This document shows positions 1 to 8,872 of a stretch of 42,921 bases of DNA, piece after piece. Both the position numbers and the translations under genes were made by a program. The notes under the pieces were generated by a model. The model ran no database searches, was not told the DNA's origin, and was given only the letters and a program-made list of their open reading frames with translations. Position 1 is the first letter of the stretch. Each line of letters opens with the position of its first letter. Source of the stretch: Micrococcales bacterium 73-13 (lineage in GTDB: Bacteria > Actinomycetota > Actinomycetes > Actinomycetales > Microbacteriaceae); assembly GCA_001898855.1 (NCBI GenBank), contig MKVN01000040.1:37828-80748 (forward strand), read 5' to 3'.

Positions 1-236
1 CCGGCGACGAAGGGGCAGCTCGGGATGACCCGGGTCCCCTGGGCGCGGGCGTCATCGAAGGCCCGCTCGGCGAGCAGGCCCGCGAGGCCCTGCCCGCGAT
101 GGCTCGGCAGGACGACGGTGTGCTGGAGGTCGATGACGCCGTCCGCCGACTCGTAGGAGATGAAGCCCCCGATCTCGCCGTCGACGACGACCTCGTAGCG
201 GGACTCCGAGGGGTTGTTCGCAACGGTCGCGCTCAT
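1..236 (-). CDS. GNAT-family N-acetyltransferase (YjdJ-like), 3' end outside window
   Basis: The first 78 or so residues of a small acetyltransferase are visible. The reading frame runs off the left edge, so the C-terminus is missing. The fold signature is the stretch LQHTVVLPSHRGQGLAGLL (about residues 37-55), which holds the acetyl-CoA pyrophosphate-binding R-G-Q-G-L loop. A beta strand in front of it (YEVVVDGEIGGFISYE) matches short YjdJ-type GNAT proteins of roughly 95-110 residues. The ATG at 236 has a -10-like TATGGT ending 6 nt before it and no Shine-Dalgarno sequence, so a leaderless transcript is likely. The acceptor substrate cannot be inferred. The family call is secure; the function is general only. 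Confidence 0.8.
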   Translation of the reverse strand, partial: MSATVANNPSESRYEVVVDGEIGGFISYESADGVIDLQHTVVLPSHRGQGLAGLLAERAFDDARAQGTRVIPSCPFVA

Positions 237-242
237 GCCGAG

Positions 243-248
243 ACCATA
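243..248 (-). promoter_or_regulatory. -10 box of the GNAT gene (TATGGT)
   Basis: TATGGT on the minus strand ends 6 nt before the ATG at 236, the spacing expected for a leaderless actinobacterial mRNA. No clear -35 is seen. Confidence 0.45.
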
Positions 249-285
249 GACCCGAAGGCTGTCCGAGGGCCGGGTGCGCCGCCGC

Positions 286-1728
286 TCACCAGATCGGCGG
301 CCGCCGCGCATCCCATCGCAGGACGGCCTCGAGCTGGGCGCCGAGTCCGAGGAGCACCGCCTCGCCCCCGGGCCGGCCGATGAGCTGCACGCCCATCGGC
401 AGCGCGGGGCGCTCCGCGCTCGGCTCGGTCAGCAGCACCGGCAGCTGGATCGCCGGCAGGCCCGCGGCGTTGACGAAGCTCGTCCAGGGGGTCACCTGGC
501 ACTGCTGCTCGAAGTTCCGCTCGCCGTCCGCCGCGTCGTAGTGGCCGACGAGCGGCGGCGGCACCGCGAGCGTCGGCGTGAGCACGGCGTCGTAGCCGGA
601 GAACGCGGCGATCGTGTCGCGCTCGAAGCCCGCTAGCCAGCCGGTCGCCGCCGCGAGCTCGCCGACGTGGCGCCTGCGGCCCTCCTCGCGCAGCCAGGCC
701 GTGAGCGGCTCGAGCAGCCCGACCGCCTCGTCGGGGATCGGCAGCGAGGCGGGGCCCGCCTGCCAGATGACCCGGAAGTGGTCCGGATAGGCGGCGCCCG
801 GCGTCCACTCGAGCTCCTCGACGCGGTGGCCGAGGCCGCCGAGCTCCGCGATCGCGGTGTCGAGCGCCGCGCGCGCCTCGGGCGAGACGGCGATCTCGTA
901 CCAGGAGGACCAGGGCGACACGGTCGTGACACCGATCCGCAGCGGCGCCGTCGGCTCGGCCCGGCTCGCCGCCGCGAGGAAGGGGCCTCCGCCGGGCGGC
1001 GCGGTCGCCCATGTCGGCTCGGCCCCGGCCGGCGCCATCGCGTCGAGCAGGAGCGCGGCGTCGGCGACGGTCCGCGCGAGCGGGCCCGCGGTCACGAGCC
1101 CGCCGGGGAACCCGAAGCCGCCGTCCGAGGGCACCCTCCCGCGCGAGGGCTTCAGCCCGACGAGCCCGCAGGCGGCGGCCGGGATGCGGATCGAGCCGCC
1201 GCCGTCGGAGCCGGGGGCGAACGGCAGCAGGCCCGCGGCGACGGCGGCCGCCGCGCCGCCCGAGGAGCCGCCGGCGCCGCGCCGGAGGTCCCATGGCGTC
1301 CTCGCCGGCACCCCGGCGAGCGGCTCGGTGTAGGACGGGGTCCCGAACTCGGGGGTCGCCGTCTTGCCCAGCGAGACCCCGCCGGCGGCGTCGAGGACGT
1401 CGACGAGCGGATCGGAGACCTCCGGGACGTTCGCCGCCATGAGGCGCGAGCCGTAGCGGGTCGGCACCCCCGCCCGCGCGACGAGGTCCTTGTCGGCGAA
1501 GGGCAGCCCGAGGATCGGCCGCGTCGCCGCGGCCGCCCGCCCGTCGGCATCGATCGCGGCGGCCGTCTCGAGCGCGCGCGCCGCGGTGACCTCGACGAAC
1601 GCGCCGACCGTGGCGCCGTGCGACTCGATCCGCCCGAGGTAGTGCGTCACGAGCTCGACCGAGCTCAGCTCGCCGCGGCGCAGCGCGTCGCGCTGCTCGA
1701 TCGCGGTCAGCTCGTGCAGGTCCGCCAT
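286..1728 (-). CDS. amidase signature family hydrolase
   Basis: A 480-residue amidase signature enzyme, predicted cytosolic, that hydrolyses a C-N amide bond. The Ser-cisSer-Lys triad is readable: Lys80 in LPFADKDL, Ser155/156 in the GGSSGG loop, and the probable nucleophile Ser179 in GSDGGGSIRIPA. The length is normal for the family (450-500), and the C-terminus carries the usual substrate-pocket region (LPMGVQLIGRPG). It is not a likely GatA, because no gatB or gatC is adjacent and GatA-specific context is missing. Substrates could be aryl or aliphatic amides or 6-aminohexanoate dimers; the sequence does not decide. It is transcribed separately from pgm, with TAGTGT ending 6 nt before its ATG. 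Confidence 0.92.
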   Translation of the reverse strand: MADLHELTAIEQRDALRRGELSSVELVTHYLGRIESHGATVGAFVEVTAARALETAAAIDADGRAAAATRPILGLPFADKDLVARAGVPTRYGSRLMAANVPEVSDPLVDVLDAAGGVSLGKTATPEFGTPSYTEPLAGVPARTPWDLRRGAGGSSGGAAAAVAAGLLPFAPGSDGGGSIRIPAAACGLVGLKPSRGRVPSDGGFGFPGGLVTAGPLARTVADAALLLDAMAPAGAEPTWATAPPGGGPFLAAASRAEPTAPLRIGVTTVSPWSSWYEIAVSPEARAALDTAIAELGGLGHRVEELEWTPGAAYPDHFRVIWQAGPASLPIPDEAVGLLEPLTAWLREEGRRRHVGELAAATGWLAGFERDTIAAFSGYDAVLTPTLAVPPPLVGHYDAADGERNFEQQCQVTPWTSFVNAAGLPAIQLPVLLTEPSAERPALPMGVQLIGRPGGEAVLLGLGAQLEAVLRWDARRPPIW

Positions 1729-1734
1729 GCCGCC

Positions 1735-1740
1735 ACACTA
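1735..1740 (-). promoter_or_regulatory. -10 box of the amidase gene (TAGTGT)
   Basis: TAGTGT lies 6 nt before the amidase ATG at 1728 and there is no Shine-Dalgarno sequence, so a leaderless mRNA is predicted. Confidence 0.45.
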
Positions 1741-1792
1741 TGCGTTCCGACCATGCGCTCGCCCTGCGCGGCGTCGCCGGTCCGCGCGTCGG

Positions 1793-3424
1793 TCAGCCGA
1801 GTGCGGCGTCGACGATCGCCTTCGCCTCGATCTGCACCTCGGCGAGATGCGCGGGACCGCGGAACGACTCGGCGTAGATCTTGTAGACGTCCTCGGTCCC
1901 ACTCGGACGGGCCGCGAACCAGGCGCTCTCCGCGACCACCTTGACGCCGCCGATCGCCGCGCCGTTGCCCGGCGCGCGGCTCAGCCTCGCCGTGATCGGT
2001 TCGCCCGCGAGCGTCGTCGCCGCGATGTCCTCCGGCGAGAGCCGACCGAGCCGCGCCTTCTGCTCCTTCGACGCCGGCGCGTCGACGCGCGCGTAGGCGG
2101 GGTCGCCGAACTCGGCCGCCAGCTCGCGGTAGCGCTCGGACGGCGTCCGTCCCGTCACCGCGGTCAGCTCCGCGGCGAGCAGGGCGAGCAGGATGCCGTC
2201 CTTGTCGGTGGTCCACACCGAGCCGTCGCGCTCGAGGAAGCTCGCGCCGGCCGACTCCTCGCCGCCGAAGGCGACGGAGCCGTCCGCGAGGCCCGGCACG
2301 AACCACTTGAAGCCGACCGGCACCTCGAGCAGCCGCCGACCGAGGGACGCGGCGACCCGGTCGATCATCGAGGAGGAGACCAGCGTCTTGCCGACCGCCG
2401 CGGAGGGCGGCCATGCCGGGCGGTGCCGGAAGAGGTGGTCGATCGCGACCGCGAGGTAGTGGTTCGGGTTCATCAGGCCCGCGTCCGGGGTCACGATGCC
2501 GTGCCGGTCGGCGTCCGCGTCGTTGCCGACGATGAGGTCGAACTCGCCGCCGCCGGCCCGGGCCACGAGCGAGGCCATCGCGGACGGGGAGGAGGGGTCC
2601 ATCCGGATCCGCCCGTCCCAGTCCAGGGTCATGAACGCCCAGCGCGGGTCGACGGAGGGGTTCAGCACCGTGAGGTCGAGCCCGTGGCGGTCCCGGATCG
2701 CCGACCAGTAGGCCACCGAGGCGCCGCCGAGCGGGTCCGCGCCGATGCGCACCCCGGCGCGCCGGATCGCGTCGAGGTCGATCGCCTGCGCGAGGTCGTC
2801 GACGTAGCCGCCGAGGAAGTCGTAGCCGTCGGCGTCGGCGGCCGCGCGTCGGACGCCCGCGTTCCGCTCGGCGAGCAGCGCGTTCGCGCGCTCGGCGATC
2901 CAGGCCGTCGCGTCGGCGTCGGCCGGGCCGCCGTGCGGCGGGTTGTACTTGAAGCCGCCGTCGCGCGGCGGGTTGTGCGACGGCGTGACGACGATGCCGT
3001 CGGCCAGCTCGAGCCTCCCGTCGTCGCGGGCGCGCTCGTTGTGCACGACGATCGCCCTGGACAGCGACGGCGTCGGCACCCAGCCGCCGTCCGCATCGGC
3101 GAGCACGCGCACGCCGTTGCCCGCGAGCACCCGCAGCGCCGTCTCCTGGGCCGGCAGCGAGAGCGCGTGGGTGTCGGCGCCGATGAACAGCGGCCCCGCG
3201 ATGCCCTGAGCCGCCCGGTACTCGCAGATCGCCTGGGTGATCGCCGCGATGTGCGCCTCGTTGAACGCGGTGTCCAGGCTCGAGCCGCGGTGCCCGCTGG
3301 TGCCGAAGACGACCCGCTGGCTCGGCACGGCGGGGTCGGGGACGCGCTCGTGGTAGGCCTCCAGGAGCTCGTCGAGGTCGACGAGGTCCGCCGGCCGCGC
3401 GGGGGTGCCGGCGCGCTCGTGCAT
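1793..3424 (-). CDS. pgm: alpha-D-glucose phosphate-specific phosphoglucomutase
   Basis: Interconverts glucose-1-phosphate and glucose-6-phosphate, feeding glycogen, trehalose and nucleotide-sugar synthesis. The 543-residue protein has all four family landmarks: the phosphoserine loop VVTPSHNPP (Ser149), the Mg-binding loop [10 protein letters not shown] (Asp302, 304, 306), the sugar-recognition motif GGEESAG, and the C-terminal phosphate clamp [12 protein letters not shown]. An in-frame ATG 36 nt upstream would extend the protein. The start at 3424 is preferred because a GAGAAT -10-like hexamer ends 6 nt before it and the extension [12 protein letters not shown] looks unlike coding sequence. 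No sign of truncation or shift. Confidence 0.96.
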   Translation of the reverse strand: MHERAGTPARPADLVDLDELLEAYHERVPDPAVPSQRVVFGTSGHRGSSLDTAFNEAHIAAITQAICEYRAAQGIAGPLFIGADTHALSLPAQETALRVLAGNGVRVLADADGGWVPTPSLSRAIVVHNERARDDGRLELADGIVVTPSHNPPRDGGFKYNPPHGGPADADATAWIAERANALLAERNAGVRRAAADADGYDFLGGYVDDLAQAIDLDAIRRAGVRIGADPLGGASVAYWSAIRDRHGLDLTVLNPSVDPRWAFMTLDWDGRIRMDPSSPSAMASLVARAGGGEFDLIVGNDADADRHGIVTPDAGLMNPNHYLAVAIDHLFRHRPAWPPSAAVGKTLVSSSMIDRVAASLGRRLLEVPVGFKWFVPGLADGSVAFGGEESAGASFLERDGSVWTTDKDGILLALLAAELTAVTGRTPSERYRELAAEFGDPAYARVDAPASKEQKARLGRLSPEDIAATTLAGEPITARLSRAPGNGAAIGGVKVVAESAWFAARPSGTEDVYKIYAESFRGPAHLAEVQIEAKAIVDAALG

Positions 3425-3430
3425 ACGTCG

Positions 3431-3436
3431 ATTCTC
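3431..3436 (-). promoter_or_regulatory. -10-like box of pgm (GAGAAT)
   Basis: GAGAAT ends 6 nt before the pgm ATG at 3424. The first base differs from the usual T, so this is a weaker call. Confidence 0.35.
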
Positions 3437-3476
3437 CCCGTTCCACGGGTTCCGGCGCACCCGTCTGCCGGCGGCC

Positions 3477-4457
3477 TCAGGCGTCGGGCGGCGCGGACGG
3501 CTCCGGCGCCCGGACGAGGAGCGCGCCGGGCTCGAGCCGGGCGGCGACCTCGACGGCGTCGCCGAGATGGTCGCCGTCGACCTGCACGCCGATCGGCGCG
3601 TCGACGCGCAGCAGCACGCGGTTGCCGCGGTGGTAGATGACGTCGCGGCCCTGCGCCGTCCGCCGGTCGCTGACGCGCCGGCCCCAGGCGAAGCGGCGCA
3701 GCAGCGAGTTCTCGATCGCGACGGTCGTCCAGACCTTCGCGACGCCGAACACGCCCCGCGGCCGGAAGCCCGCGAGGTCGAGGACGCCGTCGTCCGGCTG
3801 CGAGTCCGGCACGATGCGCAGCCCGCCGGGGAGCGTGTCGCAGTTGGCGAGCACCATCGAGTGGACGCGGGCGCCGCGCAGCGGCCGCTCGTCGACCTGG
3901 TAGGCGACGCGGAACGGCTTCGACTTCGGCAGCGTGCGCCAGACCGCGTCGGCGTAGGCCATCCAGCCGATCGTCCGCTTGAGCGCCGGCTTCGTGGCGC
4001 GGAGCATCTCGGCGTCGACGCCCATGCCCGCCATCACCAGGAACACCTCCTCGCCGGTCGTCGTGCCGTCCCGTCGGGTCGCCTCCAGCACCCCGACGTC
4101 GATCGGCCGGTCGACGCCCTCGAACGCGACCTCGACCGCGCGCTCCAGCGCGAGCGGGAGGCCGAGGTTGCGCGCGAGCAGGTTGCCGGTGCCCTGCGGC
4201 ACGATCGCCATCGGCACGCCGGTGCCGCGCAGGCCGGCGGCCACCGCGCGCACCGTCCCGTCCCCGCCGACGGCGGCGACCACGTCGGCGCCGTCGGCCG
4301 CGGCCCGGGCCGCCAGCCCCGTCCCGAAGTCGTCGGGCGTCGTCTCGAGCCAATCCGGCTCGGCCCAGCCCGCCGCCTCCCGGCCGTGCTCGAAGGCGCG
4401 TCGGAGGACATCCGGCTTGATCTTCATCGCATTGAAGACGACCGCCATGCGGGGCAC
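3477..4457 (-). CDS. diacylglycerol kinase family lipid kinase (YegS/DgkB-like)
   Basis: A soluble lipid kinase that would phosphorylate diacylglycerol or a related lipid with ATP. The catalytic signature [12 protein letters not shown] (GGDGT at residues 64-68) and the nucleotide-loop motif [13 protein letters not shown] (about 87-99) are both intact. The C-terminal half has the beta-rich lipid-binding domain. The length (326 residues) is typical. GTG at 4457 is chosen because TACCGT ends 7 nt before it; an ATG at 4448 is the alternative and changes only three residues. The gene is divergent from serS. Whether the true substrate is diacylglycerol, phosphatidylinositol mannoside precursor or another lipid cannot be told. 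Confidence 0.9.
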   Translation of the reverse strand: MPRMAVVFNAMKIKPDVLRRAFEHGREAAGWAEPDWLETTPDDFGTGLAARAAADGADVVAAVGGDGTVRAVAAGLRGTGVPMAIVPQGTGNLLARNLGLPLALERAVEVAFEGVDRPIDVGVLEATRRDGTTTGEEVFLVMAGMGVDAEMLRATKPALKRTIGWMAYADAVWRTLPKSKPFRVAYQVDERPLRGARVHSMVLANCDTLPGGLRIVPDSQPDDGVLDLAGFRPRGVFGVAKVWTTVAIENSLLRRFAWGRRVSDRRTAQGRDVIYHRGNRVLLRVDAPIGVQVDGDHLGDAVEVAARLEPGALLVRAPEPSAPPDA

Positions 4458-4464
4458 CCTGCCT

Positions 4465-4470
4465 ACGGTA
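4465..4470 (-). promoter_or_regulatory. -10 box of the lipid kinase gene (TACCGT)
   Basis: TACCGT ends 7 nt before the GTG at 4457. It decides the start between that GTG and the ATG at 4448. Confidence 0.35.
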
Positions 4471-4514
4471 GCCCCGGGCCCCGCCGCCCGGCCAGCCGGC
4501 TCGGCCCGGAAGTC

Positions 4515-4520
4515 TAGACT
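4515..4520 (+). promoter_or_regulatory. -10 box of serS (TAGACT)
   Basis: TAGACT ends 6 nt before the serS GTG at 4527. The transcript should begin at or next to the start codon. Confidence 0.5.
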
Positions 4521-4526
4521 GACGGC

Positions 4527-5786
4527 GTGATCGATCCCGTCCTGCTGCGATCGGACCCGGATCGCATCCGCGCCTCCCAGATCGCCCGCGGCGAGGATCC
4601 CGACGTCGTCGACCGCGCGATCGCCGCCGACCTCCTCCGGCGCACCGCGCTCGGCGACTTCGAGGGGCTGCGCGCCGAGCAGAACGCGCACTCGAGGACC
4701 GTCGCCCAGGCGCCAAAGGAGGAGAAGGCCGCCCTGGTCGCGCAGGCGCAGACGCTCGCGGCGCGGGTGAAGGCCGCCCAGCAGGCCGCGACCGACGCGG
4801 AGGCCGCCTTCGACGCGATCGTGTCGGACATCGGCAACGTCGTGATCGACGGCGTGCCGGCCGGCGGCGAGGACGACTGGGCGCTGGTGCGCGAGGTCGG
4901 GACGCCGCGGGCCTTCGACTTCGAGCCCCGCGACCACGTCGAGCTCGGCGAGCTGACCGGCGCGATCGACATCCCGCGCGGCACGAAGGTGTCGGGCTCG
5001 CGGTTCTACTTCCTGCGGGGCTGGGGCGCGCGGCTGGAGCTCGCGCTCATGCGGCTCGGGCTCGACACCGCGATCGAGGCCGGCTTCGAGCCGCTCATCA
5101 CCCCCACCCTGGTCAAGCCCGAGATCATGCGGGGCACCGGCTTCCTCGGCGCGCACGCCGACGAGATCTACTACCTGCCCGCAGACGAGCTCTACCTCAC
5201 CGGCACCAGCGAGGTCGCGCTCGCCGGCTACCACGCGGACGAGATCCTCGATCTGTCGGCCGGCCCGATCCGCTACGCGGGCTGGTCGGCGTGCTACCGC
5301 CGCGAGGCCGGTGCGGCGGGCAAGGACAATCGCGGCATCCTGCGGGTCCACCAGTTCCACAAGCTCGAGATGTTCTGCTACACCGCGCAGGAGGACGCCG
5401 AGGCGGAGCACCTCCGACTGCTCGGGCTCCAGGAGCGGATGCTGCAGGCCTGCGAGCTGGCCTACCGGGTGATCGACGTCGCCGCGGGCGACCTCGGCTC
5501 GAGCGCCGCGCGGAAGTACGACGTCGAGGCGTGGGTGCCCACCCAGGAGACGTATCGCGAGCTCACCTCGACGAGCAACTGCACGACGTTCCAGGCCCGT
5601 CGGCTCGGCATCCGCTCCCGCGGCGAGGACGGCCGGACCTCGCCGGTGGCCACCCTGAACGGGACGCTCGCCACCACGAGGTGGATCGTCGCCATCCTGG
5701 AGACCCATCAGCGGGCGGACGGCGCGATCTCGGTGCCGGCCGCGCTCGCGCCCTACCTCGGCACCGACGTCATCCCGGTCCGCTGA
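4527..5786 (+). CDS. serS: seryl-tRNA synthetase
   Basis: Charges tRNA-Ser with serine. The 419-residue protein has the N-terminal tRNA-binding coiled coil (about residues 30-110, rich in Ala, Glu and Lys) followed by the class II catalytic core. Motif 2 is near residues 252-275 ([17 protein letters not shown], then QFHKLEMF). Motif 3 is near 375-392 ([17 protein letters not shown]). The TGTSEVALA serine pocket is present. The start is GTG at 4527, supported by the -10 box 6 nt upstream and by the typical N-terminus [12 protein letters not shown]. The HAD gene follows after 5 nt. Two tRNA-Ser genes lie within 2.4 kb downstream. Confidence 0.97.
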   Translation: MIDPVLLRSDPDRIRASQIARGEDPDVVDRAIAADLLRRTALGDFEGLRAEQNAHSRTVAQAPKEEKAALVAQAQTLAARVKAAQQAATDAEAAFDAIVSDIGNVVIDGVPAGGEDDWALVREVGTPRAFDFEPRDHVELGELTGAIDIPRGTKVSGSRFYFLRGWGARLELALMRLGLDTAIEAGFEPLITPTLVKPEIMRGTGFLGAHADEIYYLPADELYLTGTSEVALAGYHADEILDLSAGPIRYAGWSACYRREAGAAGKDNRGILRVHQFHKLEMFCYTAQEDAEAEHLRLLGLQERMLQACELAYRVIDVAAGDLGSSAARKYDVEAWVPTQETYRELTSTSNCTTFQARRLGIRSRGEDGRTSPVATLNGTLATTRWIVAILETHQRADGAISVPAALAPYLGTDVIPVR

Positions 5787-5791
5787 GCTCG

Positions 5792-6628
5792 ATGGACGAC
5801 GCTCGCGGATCGCGCGCCGCCGACGGCTGGCTCGTCGCCCTCGATGTCGACGGCACGATCCTGCACGAGGACGAGTCGCTCGACGCGGTCGTCGTCGACG
5901 CGGTGCGGTCGGCGCGCGACCGCGGGCACGAGGTCATGCTCGCGACCGGCCGCTCGTGGCACACGACGCAGCCCGTGCTGCTCGCCCTCGGGCTCAGCCC
6001 CGACTACGTCGTCTGCGCGAACGGCGCGATCATCATGCGGCGGCAGGGCGAGGTGTTCGGCGACGAGGCCCCCGACTACGTCCGCGCCCACGTCGAGACC
6101 TTCGACCCGACCGAGGTGCTCATGCGCATCCGCGACCACCTCCCCGACGGCAGGTTCATGGTCGAGCTCGCGGACGGACGGCGGCTGTTCACGGCGGGGA
6201 TGTTCGACTGGGACCTCTCGAACGCGGTCGAGGTCGGCTTCGACGAGCTGCTCGGCACGTTCGCGACCCGCGTCGTCGTGGTGTCCCCCGACCACGAGCT
6301 CGAGGACTTCCTCGGCGTCGTCGAGCGGATGGGCCTGCATCGCGTCTCCTACGCGGTCGGCTGGACCTCCTGGCTCGACATCGCGCCCGACGGGGTCAAC
6401 AAGTCGACGGCCATGGAACGCGTCCGCGGCTGGCTCGGGGTGCCGCGCAGCCGCATCCTCGCGGTCGGCGACGGTCGCAACGACATCGAGATGCTGCAGT
6501 GGGCCGCGCTCTCCGGCCGCGCCGTCGCGATGGGCCAGGCGCCCGACGAGGTGAGGGCGGCGGCGACGCAGCTCGCGCTCCCGGTCACCGAGGCGGGCCT
6601 CGCCCCGGTGCTCGACGCCCTGCCCTGA
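5792..6628 (+). CDS. Cof-type HAD-superfamily hydrolase
   Basis: A 278-residue phosphatase of the HAD IIB (Cof) subfamily, acting in the cytosol on an undefined sugar phosphate or cofactor phosphate. Motif I is ALDVDGTI (nucleophile Asp18, acid/base Asp20). Motif II is the Thr of MLATGRS. Motif III is the Lys of GVNKSTAM. Motif IV is GDGRNDIEML (about 225-234). The C2B cap lies in the middle. ATG at 5792 starts 5 nt after the serS stop, so the two genes are almost certainly cotranscribed. The serS-HAD pairing looks like a conserved actinobacterial arrangement, but I cannot verify that here. Confidence 0.92.
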   Translation: MDDARGSRAADGWLVALDVDGTILHEDESLDAVVVDAVRSARDRGHEVMLATGRSWHTTQPVLLALGLSPDYVVCANGAIIMRRQGEVFGDEAPDYVRAHVETFDPTEVLMRIRDHLPDGRFMVELADGRRLFTAGMFDWDLSNAVEVGFDELLGTFATRVVVVSPDHELEDFLGVVERMGLHRVSYAVGWTSWLDIAPDGVNKSTAMERVRGWLGVPRSRILAVGDGRNDIEMLQWAALSGRAVAMGQAPDEVRAAATQLALPVTEAGLAPVLDALP

Positions 6629-6689
6629 GCGCCGCGCCGGGTCTCGTGCGCTCGGCGCCCGGCTACGGCTGATGCGCAGGTTCCGTCGC

Positions 6690-6695
6690 TAGACT
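6690..6695 (+). promoter_or_regulatory. -10 box of tRNA-Ser(UGA) (TAGACT)
   Basis: TAGACT ends 15 nt before the 5' end of the tRNA. This is the same hexamer as in the serS promoter. Confidence 0.4.
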
Positions 6696-6710
6696 CGCGG
6701 GGCCAGACAG

Positions 6711-6795
6711 GGAGGGCTGTCCGAGCGGCCGATGGAGCCGGTCTTGAAAACCGGTGGGCGGAGACGCCTCGTGGGTTCGAATCCCACGCCCTCCG
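6711..6795 (+). tRNA. tRNA-Ser, anticodon UGA
   Basis: A class II tRNA of 85 nt. The acceptor stem pairs GGAGGGC (6711-6717) with GCCCTCC (6788-6794), with discriminator G at 6795. The anticodon arm is CCGGT / loop CTTGAAA / ACCGG, with anticodon TGA at 6745-6747. A long variable arm follows, then the T-loop GGTTCGAATCC. CCA is not encoded. Confidence 0.97.
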
Positions 6796-6834
6796 CGCAG
6801 GCGGCGATCGGACGGAGCAGAGGAAGGGGATGCG

Positions 6835-8025
6835 ATGAGCGACTCGCTCGAGCGCGGGCCGAAGCAGCTCGTGCCCCGGCACGCGAAGCGCCCCCGGCAG
6901 AACCCGGCCGGGCTCGTCGTCGGGATCGTCGCGTCCGTGCTCGCGATCGTGCTGCTCGCCGGCGGCGCCGTGAGCGCGGTGGTCTGGAACACCTTCTCCA
7001 AGCAGCTCGCCGGCACGGTCCACCTGATCTCGGAGACCGACGCCCCGCCGCCGGACATCGGCGCGATCGAGGGCGGGTTCAACATCCTGATCGTCGGCTC
7101 CGACACCCGCGAGGGCGCCAACAACGTCGACGGCTCCGGCGAGGGCGGCGTGCTCAACGACGTCAACATCCTGCTGCACGTCGCCCACGACCAGCAGAGC
7201 GCGGTCGCGATCAGCGTGCCCCGCGACCTCTACGTCGCGGACACCAGCCCCTGCGCCTGGACCAAGATCAACACCAGCCTCGCGGCCGGCGACTTCCCCT
7301 GCGCCGTCGACACCATGTCGGCGCTCACCGGGCTGCCGGTCCAGTTCGCCGGCATGATCACGTTCAACGGCGTGATCCAGATGGCGGACGCGATCGGCGG
7401 CGTGCAGATCTGCGCCGACGCGCCCATCCTCGACGAGGACACCGGGCTCAACATCCCTGCCGGCTACACCACGGTCACCGGCTTCTACGCGCTCGCGTTC
7501 CTGCGCACGCGCGGCGCCGTCGGCGACGGCTCCGACCTCGGCCGGGTGAGCTCGCAGCAGGTCTACCTCTCCTCGCTGATCCGCAAGGTGAAGGCGGACG
7601 GGGTGCTCAACGACCCGCTCGCGCTGCTGAAGATCGCGCAGGTCGCCCTGGCGAACATGACGCTCTCCGGCAGCCTCGCGGATCCGTACACGATGGTGCA
7701 GATCGCGCTCGTGCTGAAGAACCTGCCGCTCAACCGGGTCACCTTCGTGCAGTGGCCGACGTACTACGGCACGCCGGCCGAGGGCGAGACCAGCGCGCCG
7801 GTGATGACGAACTGGGCCGCGGCGGACCAGCTGCTCGCCTACATCAACTCCGACCAGCCCTTCGTCCTCCCGCAGGTCGGCGACGACCGCGGCTCGACGC
7901 TCGACCCGAACGGCGCGCTCACCGACGAGGAGCAGGCGCAGCTGGCGGACAACACGGGGCTGCCGGTGCTCGACGGGGTCTCCGGTCAGACCGCCGCGGA
8001 CTTCTCCTGCTCCGTGGCGAACTGA
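6835..8025 (+). CDS. LytR-CpsA-Psr (LCP) family glycopolymer transferase
   Basis: A membrane-anchored enzyme expected to attach teichoic-acid- or arabinogalactan-like polymers to peptidoglycan from lipid-linked precursors. The 396-residue protein has a short basic cytoplasmic tail, one transmembrane helix (about residues 26-50) and an extracellular LCP domain (about 82-245). That domain starts with NILIVGSDTR and contains the phosphate-binding Arg/Asp region ISVPRDLYV, then AFLRTRGAVGDGSDLGRVSSQQ. The C-terminal tail is family-specific and uncharacterised. ATG at 6835 is chosen over earlier in-frame starts, which lie inside the tRNA. It has an AGGAAGGGG ribosome binding site 5 nt upstream. 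Confidence 0.93.
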   Translation: MSDSLERGPKQLVPRHAKRPRQNPAGLVVGIVASVLAIVLLAGGAVSAVVWNTFSKQLAGTVHLISETDAPPPDIGAIEGGFNILIVGSDTREGANNVDGSGEGGVLNDVNILLHVAHDQQSAVAISVPRDLYVADTSPCAWTKINTSLAAGDFPCAVDTMSALTGLPVQFAGMITFNGVIQMADAIGGVQICADAPILDEDTGLNIPAGYTTVTGFYALAFLRTRGAVGDGSDLGRVSSQQVYLSSLIRKVKADGVLNDPLALLKIAQVALANMTLSGSLADPYTMVQIALVLKNLPLNRVTFVQWPTYYGTPAEGETSAPVMTNWAAADQLLAYINSDQPFVLPQVGDDRGSTLDPNGALTDEEQAQLADNTGLPVLDGVSGQTAADFSCSVAN

Positions 8026-8057
8026 GCGCCCCGGGCCGGTAAGCTTGCCGGGTACTC

Positions 8058-8146
8058 GGAGACGTCGCATAGTCCGGTCGAGTGCACCACCCTGCTAAGG
8101 TGGAGTCCCCTCCGGGGGACCGAGGGTTCAAATCCCTCCGTCTCCG
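8058..8146 (+). tRNA. tRNA-Ser, anticodon GCU
   Basis: A class II tRNA of 89 nt. The acceptor stem pairs GGAGACG (8058-8064) with CGTCTCC (8139-8145), with discriminator G at 8146. The anticodon arm is CCACC / loop CTGCTAA / GGTGG, with anticodon GCT at 8094-8096. A long variable arm (CCCCTCCGGGGG) and T-loop GGTTCAAATCC follow. A TAAGCT hexamer at 8040-8045 is a possible -10. CCA is not encoded. Confidence 0.97.
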
Positions 8147-8340
8147 CTCTGGAAGCTCCTGCTCGGCACCGGATCCCTGCACGTCATCACGATGGCGGGA
8201 CCCGCGTTCCCGGCGGTGGAAGCCCGTGGTACCGTCGGGGCCATGTGCGGGAGCACTCCACGGCTGGACCTGTCCGGCGTCGGCGTGCTCGGCCCAGCTG
8301 GCCATGCCCCGCAGTTCGGTGGACTCGTCCCGGCCCTCGC

Positions 8341-8849
8341 ATGAACGAGACATCCGCCGCCGACCTGGACGAGATCCGCGACCTCAAGTCCAGGTACTTC
8401 CGCTACGTCGACGCCAAGCGCTGGAGCGCGCTGCGGGACCTGTTCACCGATACCGCCGAGTTCGCCGGCTTCGCGTTCGTGCGAGAGGGCGAAGGCCCGG
8501 ACTCCTTCGTGAGCGGCGCGTCGGCGTATCTCGACGGCGTCCAGACCGTGCATCAGGGCTTCATGCCCCAGCTCCGCGCGCTCGCGTCGGACCGGGTGGG
8601 GGGATCTGGTCGATGTTCGACCAGCTGGTCTGGGAGCCCGGCTCGCGCGGGTTCAGGGGCATCGACCTTCCCGGGCAGTGGGGCATCCGCGGATACGGGC
8701 ACTACGAGGAGGAGTACCGCCGCACCGCTGCCGGCTGGCGCATCTCGTTCATGCGTCTGAGCCGACTGCGGATCGAGCCGCTCGTGGGGCCGGGCCATGA
8801 CATCCCGGCATACGACCTCGTCGGTCTCATGCCGGATTGGCTGGACTGA
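8341..8849 (+). pseudogene. SnoaL-like (NTF2-fold) protein, broken by a frameshift
   Basis: This reads as one SnoaL-like polypeptide split over two frames. ATG at 8341 opens MNETSAADLDEIRDLKSRYFRYVDA and continues to about VDGVQ-type text ending HQGFMPQLRALASDRV. The family continuation GIWSMFDQLVWEP, then GIRGYGHYEEEYRR and WRISFMRLSRLRIEP, is in another frame and stops at 8849. The break maps to the six-G run 8598-8603; one extra G would restore a single open frame of about 170 residues. Such proteins are small polyketide-cyclase- or dehydratase-like enzymes. No Shine-Dalgarno sequence or -10 box precedes the ATG, which favours real decay, but a sequencing error in the G run is possible. 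Confidence 0.8.
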
Positions 8850-8872
8850 TCGCTCTCGGCTCCCTCGGAGGG

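Noticed and set aside
3425..3460. 12-codon upstream extension of pgm
   Set aside because: The extension is not typical of the family and would cover the likely -10 box.
6754..6834. Earlier in-frame starts for the LCP protein
   Set aside because: They lie inside or directly after tRNA-Ser(UGA). ATG at 6835 has a strong ribosome binding site.
8040..8055. Palindrome around AAGCTT before tRNA-Ser(GCU)
   Set aside because: The 16-nt near-palindrome has one wobble pair and overlaps the tRNA's possible -10 box. It is too short and too common in form to support a regulatory claim.
8082..8340. Open frame entering the SnoaL region from tRNA-Ser(GCU)
   Set aside because: Its first half is tRNA and intergenic sequence. 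Only its 3' end matches SnoaL proteins, in a frame reached by the G-run shift.
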